Positions 37,402 through 47,030 of a stretch of 64,000 nt of DNA are shown in pieces. Each line of letters opens with the position of its first letter. The first letter of the stretch is position 1. The notes beneath the pieces are model-generated. The model was not told the DNA's origin. It ran no database searches and worked only from the letters and a program-made list of their open reading frames with translations. The stretch is from Paenibacillus aquistagni (GTDB lineage Bacteria > Bacillota > Bacilli > Paenibacillales > Paenibacillaceae), in NCBI RefSeq assembly GCF_900177815.1, contig NZ_FXAZ01000005.1:124001-188000 (forward strand). The letters are read 5' to 3'. The position numbers and the translations under genes are program-made.

Positions 37402-39378
37402 ATGCGGCCCTATCAGCGAATGACGATAGATGTGTCAAGACGTCCCTCATCCAGGTGGTTAACCTTTGGGGGATTGTCCTTCCTTTTATTCGTACCTATT
37501 ATGCTGTGGAAATGCCTATGGCTCAATCATCTATTAGCGATTCCCAATATGGCAACGGATCGCTATGATATCATGGTCAATCTCGGCGCCCTCTTGATTG
37601 TTAGCGGCTGGACCCTATGGCTGCCTGCTAGATTAAGACCTTCAGCGCTGCTTATTGTGAATGTGGTTCTGACCCTTATCTTGTACGCAGATCTCGTCTA
37701 TTTCCGTTATTTCCAAGACTTTATTACAATCCCTGTCTTGCAGCAGACCGGACAGGTGGGTGAGCTTGGCGGCAGTATTGCTGCCCTACTCAGCATAAAG
37801 GATCTCTATTTCTTTTTGGATTGGGTGCTGCTCACTCCATTATGCATCCTGCAAATGAAATCCATTCGCAAGTCGATATCACAGGCTTCATCAGCAGGCT
37901 TTCACTTCCATAAGCAATCATGGGGAAGCCGCCTGCTGAAGCGCTCCGCTGCCGGGATTGCCAGCCTAATCATCGGTACAGTTCTGCTCTTCTATCCCAT
38001 TCAACATGCTACGACAACTTGGGCCAAGGGACTCTTCGATGGGAACTGGTGGAGTGCTTCACTGTATAACATTACCGGCATTTATGGGTTCCATGGTTAT
38101 GATATCGCGAGATACGCGGAGGACCACTGGTTTGACAGGAAGAAGCTCGATGAGGAGCAGCAAAAAGCGATAAAAGCTTGGTTTAACGAGCACCAAGACA
38201 AGCTGAGTGGACCCCAAGATACATTTGGCAAGTATAAAGGCAGCAATGTCATCATTGTACAAGTTGAGGCACTAGAGAACATCGTGATCTCGAACAAGCT
38301 GAATGGACAGGAGATTACGCCGAACTTGAATAAGCTGCTGAAAGACAGCCTTTACTTCAGCCGCTTCTACCATCAGACTGGTCAAGGACGAACATCGGAT
38401 GCTGATTTTAGCGTGCAGACAAGCCTGCATCCTCTTCCAGCCGGTTCCGTGTTCACCCGATACCCGAAGCATGAGTACGATGTGCTGCCAGCCCTTTTGA
38501 AGGAACATGATTACTCGACAGGCGCCTATCATGCTTATGAGGCAGGATTTTGGAATCGGAATATCGTCTACCATGAATTTGCCTACGATGACTTCATGAG
38601 CAAGAAGGACTACATCATGGATGATCCGCTCGGCTGGTCTCTAAGCGATGAATCCTTCTTCCGTCAGTCTCTTGAGCGGATGAACGAGGCTGAGGCTCAG
38701 TTCTACAGCTTTATGATTACTCTTACGAGCCATCATCCTTATGCAATGCCTGAGAAGCTGCATAAGCTGTCTGTAGAACCCTATGAAGGCACCATCTTCG
38801 GGGATTATCTGCACGCTGTGCATTATGTTGATGAAGCCATTGGATCCTTTATTAAAGAGTTGAAGGAAAAGGGGCTATGGGATAAGTCGATCTTTATTCT
38901 CTATGGCGACCATGACAACTCTATCCCGGATAAGGAACCTGTAGAAGCCTTGCTAGGACAGTCGATCAGCGACTTGAAGATGAGAGAGACGAAGCAGCAG
39001 GTGCCGCTTATCATTCATCTGCCGGATGATGGCGAGGCAGGTCAATACGATCGGGTTGGCGGACAAATGGATCTAGCGCCAACCATCCTTCACTGGCTCG
39101 GCATCGATCCAACAAAGATGCACTACATGGGAACCCATCTGCAAAATGAGCATGATCCGCTTGTAGTGCTTCGCGATGGCTCCTTTACAGATGGCCAGAT
39201 TTCTTACTTGCCATCTCCCGATGGAATCGTGGAGCATGGATTATGTTACGATGCCAGAACGGAAGCAGAGCTGCCCGTGAATACATGCAGCCCGCTCCAA
39301 AAACGAGCGGCCAACGAGCTTCAAATCTCGGATTGGTTCATAACTTATAATTACTTGGATCAAATCAAAATTAAATAG
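37402..39378 (+). CDS. LTA synthase family protein
   Basis: 658 residues, ATG behind AAGGAGGGGG. Five N-terminal membrane helices (to ~200) and an extracellular sulfatase-like domain. The catalytic threonine is T331 in GQGRTSDADF, with Mn ligands E289 (VEALEN) and YGDHDNS later on. The family polymerises glycerol phosphate from phosphatidylglycerol onto the lipoteichoic acid anchor, or primes it (YvgJ type). The closing ~50 residues are a short C-terminal tail. Terminator follows at 39400. Confidence 0.93.
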   Translation: MRPYQRMTIDVSRRPSSRWLTFGGLSFLLFVPIMLWKCLWLNHLLAIPNMATDRYDIMVNLGALLIVSGWTLWLPARLRPSALLIVNVVLTLILYADLVYFRYFQDFITIPVLQQTGQVGELGGSIAALLSIKDLYFFLDWVLLTPLCILQMKSIRKSISQASSAGFHFHKQSWGSRLLKRSAAGIASLIIGTVLLFYPIQHATTTWAKGLFDGNWWSASLYNITGIYGFHGYDIARYAEDHWFDRKKLDEEQQKAIKAWFNEHQDKLSGPQDTFGKYKGSNVIIVQVEALENIVISNKLNGQEITPNLNKLLKDSLYFSRFYHQTGQGRTSDADFSVQTSLHPLPAGSVFTRYPKHEYDVLPALLKEHDYSTGAYHAYEAGFWNRNIVYHEFAYDDFMSKKDYIMDDPLGWSLSDESFFRQSLERMNEAEAQFYSFMITLTSHHPYAMPEKLHKLSVEPYEGTIFGDYLHAVHYVDEAIGSFIKELKEKGLWDKSIFILYGDHDNSIPDKEPVEALLGQSISDLKMRETKQQVPLIIHLPDDGEAGQYDRVGGQMDLAPTILHWLGIDPTKMHYMGTHLQNEHDPLVVLRDGSFTDGQISYLPSPDGIVEHGLCYDARTEAELPVNTCSPLQKRAANELQISDWFITYNYLDQIKIK

Positions 39379-39399
39379 ATATAGCAGCGTGGCGACCCT

Positions 39400-39438
39400 G
39401 CCCTTGTCCCTCCAACACGATGAGGACAAGGGCTTTTT
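39400..39438 (+). terminator. Terminator of the LTA synthase gene
   Basis: Perfect 10-bp stem GCCCTTGTCC (39400-39409) with GGACAAGGGC (39424-39433), then TTTTT. Confidence 0.9.
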
Positions 39439-39454
39439 ACATCTGAATTCTAGT

Positions 39455-40507
39455 CTAGTAGATATACTTGCTTAACAGCGACAGCAGCACATCCATTTCC
39501 TCATCGGTTCCAATGCTGATACGAAGCTTGTCCGACAATCGAGGGGAGTTAAAATAACGCACGTATACCTGATGTGTGATTAAATATTCATACATCCCCT
39601 TGGCTTGGTCATGTGGCGGCGTACAGAGCAAAAAGTTGGCAGCAGAGGGGAGTACTGAAAAGCCCATTAGCTGCAACGCTTGACTTACTCTCTCGCGTGT
39701 TGCGATGACGCGCTGAACGGTTGACAGCAAGTAGGCTTGATCTTTTAGCGCTGCTTCAGCCATTGCCTGGCTTAGGGTACTCACATTATAGGAATCTCTG
39801 CATTTATCCAAAGCCATTACGAGTGATCGATCCGCAAGACAGTAACCAACGCGAATTCCGCAGAGCGAATATGATTTGGAGAAGGTTCGAAGCACAACCA
39901 AATTCGGATAATGGTCAACAAGCGAAGCGGCTGAAGCATGAGCAGGCGCAAAATCAATATACGCTTCATCTATGACGACCAATCCTTGATACGCCTGCAG
40001 CAGCTTCTCAATGGCATCCATCCCAAGCAGCAAGCCTGTCTGTGCATTGGGGTTCGCGATAAAGATTCCCTTCGCATTTGTCTTGACAAGGGCCTCCACA
40101 TCAATCGAATAATCTTCTTGTGCAGGCACATACTCTGTATGAATGCGATGAATGTCAGCTATCGTCTTATAAAGTGTATAGGTGGGATAAGGCGTTGCTA
40201 TGCTGTCCTGCTCTTCAAAACAAACTTGAAATAGGTAAGCGATGATCTCATCCGAGCCGTTGCCGCAAAACACATGCTCTTGCGGACAAGAATGCCGGTC
40301 AGCGATTGCTCTTCTAAGACTCTGACTAGTGGCATCGGGATAATACCGGAGGTTCGCATAATCAAAAGTTCGAAGCAATTCTTCCACGACAAGCGAAGGA
40401 GGATATGCATTCTCGTTTGCATTAAGCTTAATAAGAGACTTAGACTTCGGAGGCTGATCCCCTGGAACATATGGTGCAAGCTGAGCAATTGATGGTTTAA
40501 TATACAT
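39455..40507 (-). CDS. hisC: Histidinol-phosphate aminotransferase
   Basis: 350 residues, PLP fold type I. LNANENAYPPS at ~28-38, GNGSDEII, IDEAYIDF and the Schiff-base lysine K211 in RTFSKSYSLCGIRVGY. The usual NPNNPTG loop reads NPNAQTG. Catalyses the transamination in histidine synthesis and may serve Tyr/Phe. It stands alone, away from a his operon. ATG behind GGAGGT. Confidence 0.9.
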   Translation of the reverse strand: MYIKPSIAQLAPYVPGDQPPKSKSLIKLNANENAYPPSLVVEELLRTFDYANLRYYPDATSQSLRRAIADRHSCPQEHVFCGNGSDEIIAYLFQVCFEEQDSIATPYPTYTLYKTIADIHRIHTEYVPAQEDYSIDVEALVKTNAKGIFIANPNAQTGLLLGMDAIEKLLQAYQGLVVIDEAYIDFAPAHASAASLVDHYPNLVVLRTFSKSYSLCGIRVGYCLADRSLVMALDKCRDSYNVSTLSQAMAEAALKDQAYLLSTVQRVIATRERVSQALQLMGFSVLPSAANFLLCTPPHDQAKGMYEYLITHQVYVRYFNSPRLSDKLRISIGTDEEMDVLLSLLSKYIY

Positions 40508-40596
40508 AGACGACCTCCATGAGCGAAAATCGAAACTTGGTTTCCAAAATCATAGCAAAAATTGGAAATTTGTACAATATAAAAAATAGTAAAGGC

Positions 40597-40623
40597 AAAA
40601 AAGACATCCGAAGCTCGGATGCC
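40597..40623 (-). terminator. Terminator of the 88-residue protein gene
   Basis: Stem CATCCGA/TCGGATG (40605-40611 and 40615-40621) with a 3-nt loop; minus strand continues TTTTTT. Confidence 0.85.
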
Positions 40624-40645
40624 CTTTCATTGACTTAAAAATTGC

Positions 40646-40912
40646 TTATTGCTGTTGATCCTTCAAGGAGCCGAGTCTTGTATGCTCATCTCCAAGCATC
40701 TCCTCAGCAAGCTCCACAGCTTGTTCATTACGGCTCATCTGAGCCTGCTCAACAGCAAGATCAGCATGCTGCAGGGAATTCTCGGCCTGCGTGATTGATT
40801 GCTCTGTTGGATGTGTCATCGCTTGAGAAACAGCATTATGAGCCTTCTCGACGGCATTCTGTGCCTGCGAGATCGGATTCTGCGATTGTAAGCTGGAATC
40901 GTATCTAGACAT
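40646..40912 (-). CDS. Small Gln/Ala-rich helical protein
   Basis: 88 residues, ATG behind GAGGAGGG. Composition is unusual: Q, A, S, E and H dominate, with repeated units of the form A-x-x-A-V-x-x-A (AQNAVEKAHNAVSQAMTH, then AENSLQHADLAVEQAQ). This suggests two or three amphipathic helices or a coiled coil. No signal or membrane segment. Length, glutamine content and strong SD resemble small spore or stress proteins of Paenibacillus, but I do not recognise a family. A perfect 16-bp palindrome lies 34 bp upstream. Confidence 0.65.
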   Translation of the reverse strand: MSRYDSSLQSQNPISQAQNAVEKAHNAVSQAMTHPTEQSITQAENSLQHADLAVEQAQMSRNEQAVELAEEMLGDEHTRLGSLKDQQQ

Positions 40913-40946
40913 GTCCTAACCCTCCTCAAAGCGTTAACGACAAGCG

Positions 40947-40962
40947 GACAGCAGCTGCTGTC
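40947..40962. promoter_or_regulatory. 16-bp perfect palindrome upstream of the Q-rich gene
   Basis: GACAGCAGCTGCTGTC, flanked by an imperfect CAAG/CTTG extension. Candidate operator; no known regulator motif is matched with confidence. Confidence 0.4.
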
Positions 40963-41038
40963 ACTTGGTTAAGCTCGTCTTGTTCTTGTTAGGATGTCTT
41001 ATCGATACAGAAATATGCGCTTATTCGTTGTATCTTTG

Positions 41039-41260
41039 CTATTTCACAAAAGGCTTTGCCTTCTCGATCGCTTCATCTTCTGTAGGTGCCGTTACATATC
41101 GTCCATTGATATATATAAACACACGTTTGTTGCAATGGCCGCAATAGGACTTACATCCGATCTTAATCTCCGCATTCGGATCCAGCTTCTTCACCTTAGG
41201 CAGGAAGCTCTTCATCTTAATATGACGGCATTTATCACATATACGTATATCGTTGCTCAT
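41039..41260 (-). CDS. DUF1450 family protein
   Basis: 73 residues from ATG 41260 behind GCGGAGTGA. Five cysteines: C8, C11, C36, C40 and C43 in the order CDKC ... GCKSYCGHC, the family's YGC-x3-C-x2-C type arrangement with an added N-terminal CxxC. C-terminal VFIYINGRYVTAPTEDEAIEKA closely follows YuzB/DUF1450. Probably a small metal or Fe-S binding thioredoxin-like protein; function unknown. Confidence 0.8.
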   Translation of the reverse strand: MSNDIRICDKCRHIKMKSFLPKVKKLDPNAEIKIGCKSYCGHCNKRVFIYINGRYVTAPTEDEAIEKAKPFVK

Positions 41261-41376
41261 CTTTGTCACTCCGCTTATCCCAATAATATGTCTAAATCGC
41301 TGATTTACTATCCTATTGTAAGTTAACTCCAATCGTTTCGCAACACCAGATCACATGAAATCATGGTTTCCTCACC

Positions 41377-41649
41377 TTATGGACGGGTCGGAAGCGTAGG
41401 CTGCTCATACTTTTCCGCAATCCTTGTGAACCACGGGATAAGGATCATCGTGAACACCATATCATCAATCGGAATGAATGGCATGAGATCAGGAAGAATC
41501 CAGTAAAGGACAAGCGCGGCACCAAAGATCGCCTTGAGATGCAGAGGGACCTTGGAAGATAACATAAGCTGCGGCGCAGTACGAAAGAGCATCCACAGTC
41601 GTGCAAATGTCCTTGTCTTCCCTCTTGGCGTTCTGCTGTTATTCGACAT
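41377..41649 (-). CDS. DUF1232 (YkvA family) membrane protein
   Basis: 90 residues from ATG 41649, 8 nt after GGGAGG (a GTG 3 codons upstream is too close to the SD). The DUF1232 core VPLHLKAIFGAALVLYWILPDLMPFIPIDDMVF has the typical WxLxPxDLxPxxPxDD-like pattern. One or two membrane helices. Function unknown. Confidence 0.8.
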   Translation of the reverse strand: MSNNSRTPRGKTRTFARLWMLFRTAPQLMLSSKVPLHLKAIFGAALVLYWILPDLMPFIPIDDMVFTMILIPWFTRIAEKYEQPTLPTRP

Positions 41650-41864
41650 CCATAGCACCTCCCTGCTTCCACCTTAGTGTATGTTGTCCTATTGGTCAAA
41701 TGCAAATATCAAAATGCCATTTATTTGCGCAAAAATGCTGGTTTTACTGAAGCAGGGGCTGTCACGTTGGCCTTATTCATCAGGAGGAATGCTCATTTGG
41801 AGGATCTCTTCATTGGATCCACTCATCAGCTGTATTCTTTCTGCTTACCTAACACCCTTTCTGC

Positions 41865-43076
41865 TTACCGAGCACCGAGCAATGCTTCTTTTAGAATTGC
41901 GCTTACCTCTACCTTTATTCGTTCAAATTGATTAAGCGGCAGCGGGTTAACCCCATATCCCACCTCTACAGTGAATCCAGGCCGACGATAAGCTTGTATG
42001 AACCAGTCCTTGAAGCCCGCGTCGCTCCCCGAGAGCTTCACTGCTCGGTATCCGCTTGCCCGCTCCAGCCGCTGGGCCCAGTCAAGCGATTCCACTGGCT
42101 CATAATCTCGGTAGTTCCAATAGATTTCCTGGCCTTGAGAATGAAAGGACAACGCAAGGTCAAAATAAGGTGCCCGATCGACAAAGTCATACAGCGCAAC
42201 AGCCTCAGGCTCTGTCAAGGCCGCTTCTCCTCCGTAATTCATGGGGGCAGGTTGAGAGATTGCTCTTCGATCCCGCTCCTCCTCCCAATGCGCAGGGAAT
42301 TGGTCATTTAGATCAACGCCTCTAATATTTGCCTTCCATAAGCGAAAATCTGTCCCATACCAATTCCAGCTTGATAGTTGCTGCGAATAGGGTCCTTTAT
42401 CCTGAATCCCCTCTTGCGCAAGCTCCACCCCATCTGGATTCACCATAGGTACAAGCCACAGGGTTGAACGCTCATAAGCCGCATGAGTGTCCCAGCCGCG
42501 CCAGCTTCGACAGCTCTCGTAATGCGAGGCATATTCCTCCAAGAAGTCCATAAGAAGCGCCGAGGTTATCCATTCATTTGCATGTACAGCCCCATTGGCG
42601 TGCACGCGAAAGGGCCCATTGCCAATGCCGATGGCCATAATAGGCTTGCCAAGCACACTTGTGCCAATCTGCTCCTGCCTCAAAAACGGATAGCGCTCTG
42701 TCAGCCCATTGATGTCATTCATCAGCTGTACTGGACCATATTCCGCCTCGCGCCGAACGTCGCACTCATCGGTCCAATAAGGAATAACCAAGCTCTGTCC
42801 AGGCGTTAATTGTCTAGGGTTCACGGTAGGATTGGCATTGGCAAGCCACTGTGCCGGCACTCGAAATCTTGAAGCGATCTCATAGAATGTATCCTGCTGC
42901 TGCACCACATAAATATTCGGCGGGCGCTGTGGAATATGAATAAGATGACCAGGCATGGCATAGTCATCAGGCCGAATATGAGGGTTTGCCTGTAGTATTG
43001 ATTGAAGATGAACCCCATAGCGCAGGCATATGCGCAAATACGTATCTCCTTTTTGGATGACATAAGGAATCGTCAT
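41865..43076 (-). CDS. LysM-M14 family metallopeptidase (gamma-D-glutamyl-L-diamino acid endopeptidase type)
   Basis: 403 residues from ATG 43076. Two LysM modules (~4-48 and ~56-99) bind peptidoglycan, followed by an M14 zinc carboxypeptidase domain. Zinc ligands H165/E168 in VHANEW, the later FHSQGQEIYW histidine, and the catalytic glutamate in FTVEVGYG are present. Cleaves peptidoglycan stem peptides like B. sphaericus endopeptidase I; homologues act on the spore cortex or mother-cell peptidoglycan. No export signal, as in endopeptidase I. Confidence 0.92.
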   Translation of the reverse strand: MTIPYVIQKGDTYLRICLRYGVHLQSILQANPHIRPDDYAMPGHLIHIPQRPPNIYVVQQQDTFYEIASRFRVPAQWLANANPTVNPRQLTPGQSLVIPYWTDECDVRREAEYGPVQLMNDINGLTERYPFLRQEQIGTSVLGKPIMAIGIGNGPFRVHANGAVHANEWITSALLMDFLEEYASHYESCRSWRGWDTHAAYERSTLWLVPMVNPDGVELAQEGIQDKGPYSQQLSSWNWYGTDFRLWKANIRGVDLNDQFPAHWEEERDRRAISQPAPMNYGGEAALTEPEAVALYDFVDRAPYFDLALSFHSQGQEIYWNYRDYEPVESLDWAQRLERASGYRAVKLSGSDAGFKDWFIQAYRRPGFTVEVGYGVNPLPLNQFERIKVEVSAILKEALLGAR

Positions 43077-43333
43077 GATATAAGCCCTCCCAGCTAGGCA
43101 TTCGCCGTTCATACCTTTTACCTAACCTATGCACGGATCATTTCCTTCATCACTAGGAAGCTCCTGCTTCAGAACTTCGCTCCAAAATGCCCCTTTACTT
43201 GAAAAGCATAGCTCAATTGGGTGAACGTCCAGCATTCGTCACTCCTTTCCTTGTCGGCGTATATATTATCAACAACTGAACCTCTTCGTCTCAAGAACGG
43301 TCTCGAACATGACAGGAAGGAGCAAACACTACG

Positions 43334-43897
43334 ATGGATCACTCCTACCGAATTCTCAGCCCACGACTCTTGCTTCGTCCGCTGACCGAGCATGACCTTG
43401 AAGTCATTCGTACTTGGCCCAATCATGCTAGCACCCGCATCTGGTTTCATGATTATCAGCCTATTGATATTGACCGAGCAGTAAACGACTATGAGCGTTA
43501 CCGCTTGAACGAGCGCGATATGATGTTTGTTGCCGTATGGATGGAACAAGAGCTCGCCATCGGCACTGCCTCATTATCTCGGATCGATCTTACGATGCGA
43601 ACAGCAGAGCTTGGAAAAGTATATATCGGCAGCCCAGAAGCTCAAGGCCTATCCTTCGGAGAAGAAATGGTCAGCGCCCTGACCGCTTTTGGAATCGGAA
43701 CGCTAGGTCTTAAGCAGCTTGAGCTGTATGTGAAGGTAACCAATACGAGAGCAATACGCGTCTATATGAACTGCGGCTATGTGCATGATCGCTCGTATCG
43801 ACATCATCGGGTAAAGGGAGCAACCTCCTCACTTATACGAATGGTGTACACGGTTCCTCGCAAACGCAGCATTGATGCGTCGGAATCTCAAGGATGA
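43334..43897 (+). CDS. GNAT family N-acetyltransferase
   Basis: 187 residues. RimJ/RimL-type acetyltransferase: LLLRPLTEHDLEVIRTWPNH at the N-terminus in two parts, acetyl-CoA loop region SPEAQGLSFGEEMV, and VTNTRAIRVYMNCGYV. Substrate unknown. AAGGAG is 12 nt before the ATG. Confidence 0.85.
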   Translation: MDHSYRILSPRLLLRPLTEHDLEVIRTWPNHASTRIWFHDYQPIDIDRAVNDYERYRLNERDMMFVAVWMEQELAIGTASLSRIDLTMRTAELGKVYIGSPEAQGLSFGEEMVSALTAFGIGTLGLKQLELYVKVTNTRAIRVYMNCGYVHDRSYRHHRVKGATSSLIRMVYTVPRKRSIDASESQG

Positions 43898-44072
43898 TGA
43901 GAAGTGAAGCTCGGATTCCACCATACTTAAAAGGTCATGCTCTAAGACGAGCAGCACCTGACGAAGCTTCGAGATGGGTCGGTATCACGGGTTGTCAGTA
44001 CCGCCAATACAGCCATTGATGACAGTCTGCAATCCATGTGAATTCTATATATGGTGCGAAACAGGAAATGAT

Positions 44073-44118
44073 AAAGCCCCCCTGACCGATAAACGATTCA
44101 GGAGGGCTTTCGTCTTTT
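44073..44118. terminator. Bidirectional terminator between gnat gene and murI
   Basis: 13-bp stem AAAGCCCCCCTGA / TCAGGAGGGCTTT with one mismatch; TTTTTT follows on +, A/T-rich on -. Confidence 0.85.
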
Positions 44119-44145
44119 TTATATAGATGATCGAAATAATAGCCG

Positions 44146-44955
44146 TTACGTAATATGCGGGACTTGCCAGATTACAGGCACATCTTGGAGCTGGTCATTC
44201 AACCATTCTTTTGCAATTTGCTGGAAGATAACCGGGTCCCCACTGCAGAAGAATTGATGGACAGGCATCTCATCTTTCGTAGACAGCTGATTTTTGTCCT
44301 GCAATATCGTACTGATCTCTCTTGCTGTTTCCTCTGCAGAATTGATCAGTTCCACACCTGCTCCCATCACTTCTTGGATGGGCTCTGTCAGGAACGGATA
44401 ATGCGTACATCCAAGCACCAGTGTATCGATAGGTGTTGCCCGCAGCGATTCCAAGGATTCTCGCACAACATCCCACGTATGCTCTGAGCGGAACAAGCCC
44501 TTCTCCACAAGTGGAACAAAGCGCGGACAAGCGTGACTAACAACTTCCACATGAGGCGATAATCTGCGAAGCGCTTGATCATAGGCGCCGCTCTGCACGG
44601 TGCCGATCGTTCCGATTACACCAATGTACCCAGAACGTGTCGCCGTTATCGCTGCGCGTGCACCAGGATGAATCACTCCGACAACCGGGATCGGCACTCG
44701 CGAACGAATATCTTCCAGGGCCACCGCTGTAGCTGTATTACACGCGATAACAATCATCTTAGGCTGATATTGAATTAAATAATCGACGATCTGTCTCGTA
44801 AAGGCACGGACTTCTTCTGGCTGACGTGGTCCATATGGCGAACGAGCCGTATCTCCAAAGTATATGACCTTCTCCCGAGGGAGCTGGCGCATGACCTCCT
44901 TCACAACGGTCAGACCGCCAACACCGGAATCAAGCATTGCGATAGCTTGCTGCAC
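44146..44955 (-). CDS. murI: Glutamate racemase
   Basis: 269 residues with GTG start (AAGGAAG 10 nt upstream), giving the usual short leader before LDSGVGGLTV. Supplies D-glutamate for peptidoglycan. The two catalytic cysteines C72 (IACNTATA) and C183 (LGCTHYPF) are intact. Cytosolic. Confidence 0.95.
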   Translation of the reverse strand: MQQAIAMLDSGVGGLTVVKEVMRQLPREKVIYFGDTARSPYGPRQPEEVRAFTRQIVDYLIQYQPKMIVIACNTATAVALEDIRSRVPIPVVGVIHPGARAAITATRSGYIGVIGTIGTVQSGAYDQALRRLSPHVEVVSHACPRFVPLVEKGLFRSEHTWDVVRESLESLRATPIDTLVLGCTHYPFLTEPIQEVMGAGVELINSAEETAREISTILQDKNQLSTKDEMPVHQFFCSGDPVIFQQIAKEWLNDQLQDVPVIWQVPHIT

Positions 44956-45229
44956 GAAAACACCGCTTCCTTCATCTCATGTTTGACTGACTATGATCAT
45001 TCATGATCCATTTTTATGCCACGAATACTACCGTATTTGATACGATATGAGTCATGAATAAAAAAAGTACCTTGATCATCTTAACTTATATCTACGGTGG
45101 GTTCAAGCAGCAGACCCGAAACGATTAAGCTCTAAATCCCTCATCCTTCCAGAAACTTTTTTGGGCATCTGTCAGTATTACGTTTATTGAAAACAATTCA
45201 GATGATATCCTTTGGAAAGGAATGGCACT

Positions 45230-45658
45230 ATGCAGAAACGCTCTACTAAACACTCTGATTATAAGCCAAGTACGTTATACCCTCCGCGTAGGTTTGCTCA
45301 TCAAAAAAAGAAGAGACACAAGCAGGAGCGCGCTGAGGTCGTGCAGCACGATATACAAGCCCAAAAATCGAAGTCATTCAGCCATGCTGAGGAACAAGAG
45401 CAGCCTGCTGTCAGGAAACAAAGAAGCGCATGGCACTCCTTTCTTCAATTGGCTTCTGCTCTTATGCTCCTTGGCATTACGATCGGGATCGGCTGGCTGC
45501 TCTTTACTCCTGCCGGAGAAGCCTATCGTTCACGTACAGCGGATCAATTGATCGGCACGCCGAATCAGCAATGGGCCAAGTTCCTGATTGGTGCAACCGA
45601 GACAGAGCGGCGGATTAAGCTGTTCAACAGCAGGATGGACTCCAGCCTGACGGAATAG
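45230..45658 (+). CDS. Single-pass membrane protein of unknown function
   Basis: 142 residues, ATG 8 nt after GGAAAGGA. A highly basic N-terminal half (~1-70, many K, R, Q, H), one transmembrane helix (~77-97, LASALMLLGITIGIGWLLF), and an outside segment of ~45 residues. Topology suggests the basic part is cytoplasmic. I do not recognise a domain. It could act in sporulation or cell-wall work given murI next door, but this is a guess. Confidence 0.6.
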   Translation: MQKRSTKHSDYKPSTLYPPRRFAHQKKKRHKQERAEVVQHDIQAQKSKSFSHAEEQEQPAVRKQRSAWHSFLQLASALMLLGITIGIGWLLFTPAGEAYRSRTADQLIGTPNQQWAKFLIGATETERRIKLFNSRMDSSLTE

Positions 45659-45738
45659 CGCAGTATGTAAACTCTGTCATGCTTGTTTCCACACTTGGAA
45701 AGAGCAAGCGATGACAGAGTGGATATGCAGAAGACGCG

Positions 45739-46164
45739 TCAAATCTGGAAGCTGCTGTCGCGATCATCGGAAGCATCCTCACAGGATCCTTCCCCTCTCT
45801 CTGCTGCCTCTATCACTTCTGCGACCTCGATGCCTTCTAGAACGGTATCTTCATCCTCTTGCACATCCACAAGCTGAAGGCTTGAGACTTGTGCAAGCTC
45901 TTCTTCTCGACCTGCACGCAGGCTTTGCAGACGCTGTCTCCATTCGGATGTCTTCTCCTTGGCTGTCTCCACAAGACCAGCTGTACGCTCGCTCACTTGC
46001 TTTACAACTTCCTGTGCTTTCTCTGAAGCCTGTTTCGTGCCTGCTGCAATATCATGCCGAAGCTCTCGTCCGGCCTTCGGTGCCAGCAACAGTGCGGTAA
46101 TTCCACCTGCAATCGTTCCAACAAGCGCACCAATTAGAAATGACTGCTGATTCTTAGATGCCAT
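45739..46164 (-). CDS. ytxH: YtxH domain general-stress-type protein
   Basis: 141 residues, ATG 8 nt after GAGGAGG. YtxH domain: an N-terminal glycine-zipper membrane helix (FLIGALVGTIAGGITALLLAPKAGRELR), a helical middle region, then an acidic tail (VQEDEDTVLEGIEVAEVIEAAE). Follows ytxG with a 64-bp gap, the same pair as in B. subtilis, where it is stress-induced. Confidence 0.88.
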   Translation of the reverse strand: MASKNQQSFLIGALVGTIAGGITALLLAPKAGRELRHDIAAGTKQASEKAQEVVKQVSERTAGLVETAKEKTSEWRQRLQSLRAGREEELAQVSSLQLVDVQEDEDTVLEGIEVAEVIEAAERGEGSCEDASDDRDSSFQI

Positions 46165-46228
46165 CTTCGTATCCTCCTCTACTCACATTCAAGTTGATCT
46201 TGCATCATCATGACGATCGTAGTGCTGA

Positions 46229-46675
46229 CTAAGTATGGTCTTCTGGTGACTCGGCATAGCGGCTGCGACGCTTCTGAATATCTTTCCAGATCGCAAGGGT
46301 CAGCTCCAACCATTGCAGCGTCTCTTGAATACGATGCTCATTGGCTCGATGTGCGGATTCGACCGCATCTTCAGTACGCTTAGACCACTTCGAGATACGC
46401 AAATTCCACTGCTCGGCAAGTTCACGCACCTGTACAGCAGTATCCTTCCATTGAGCAAGCTCGCCTGCTGCATCTTCAGCTTTCTTCAGCGCTTCATCGC
46501 TTCGGCGGGTAAAGTCTTGAAGCTGCTGAACCAACAGAAGGATTTCTTGTTCAAGCAGGAACAACGTCTTTTCACTCTTTCGCATCAGTCTCATTGCGCG
46601 AATAACAGCAGCTATGAGAACCAAGCTGAGGACGACCCATGCGCCGGCGGCCACCGCAGCACTCCATTCCAGCAT
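46229..46675 (-). CDS. ytxG: DUF948 (YtxG-like) membrane protein
   Basis: 148 residues from ATG 46675 behind GAGGTGA. One N-terminal membrane helix (AAVAAGAWVVLSLVLIAAVI), then a long amphipathic helix region of coiled-coil type (~35-125). Partner of ytxH by position. Function unknown. Confidence 0.8.
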   Translation of the reverse strand: MLEWSAAVAAGAWVVLSLVLIAAVIRAMRLMRKSEKTLFLLEQEILLLVQQLQDFTRRSDEALKKAEDAAGELAQWKDTAVQVRELAEQWNLRISKWSKRTEDAVESAHRANEHRIQETLQWLELTLAIWKDIQKRRSRYAESPEDHT

Positions 46676-47030
46676 CCCATTCACCTCGCTATATGCATTG
46701 ATCAGGACGAATGCCCATGTCGTACTGTCAGTATAAGGAGATTGGGCTTGTCTTGACACTCCTAGAGGCTGTACTTTTTTTATGGACAGCCTCTAAGCCG
46801 TTCCCCCATGAAGTCTGTCTACCTTAATTCAAGCAACTTTGACATTGTTGAACGCTGAAGCGGGCAGCCAAGCGGCAGGGACCTAAAAGCTTTGTTCATA
46901 TGCTCTGCTGGGTTTTCCCCATATACTTCGGATGCTCCAAACACAATCAAAAGGAGCCGAAGAATCGGCTCCTTTTGATCACGATATTGGGTATTTGTCA
47001 TAGGGTATTTGTCCGTTAGCATGGGTACAT
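46676..47030. other. Intergenic region with two hairpins
   Basis: Holds a 10-bp stem TAGAGGCTGT/ACAGCCTCTA (46763-46772, 46786-46795; loop T-rich) and the SufR-like gene's terminator (46946-46979). An open minus-strand frame (46819-47097) overlaps the latter and has no SD, so I do not call it a gene. Confidence 0.5.
46946..46979 (-). terminator. Terminator of the SufR-like gene
   Basis: Perfect 15-bp stem (ATCAAAAGGAGCCGA and its complement) with a 4-nt loop; TTTTGA on the minus exit. Confidence 0.85.

Noticed and set aside
43169-43549. 126-codon minus frame
   Set aside because: Overlaps the GNAT gene on the other strand; no SD and no family features.
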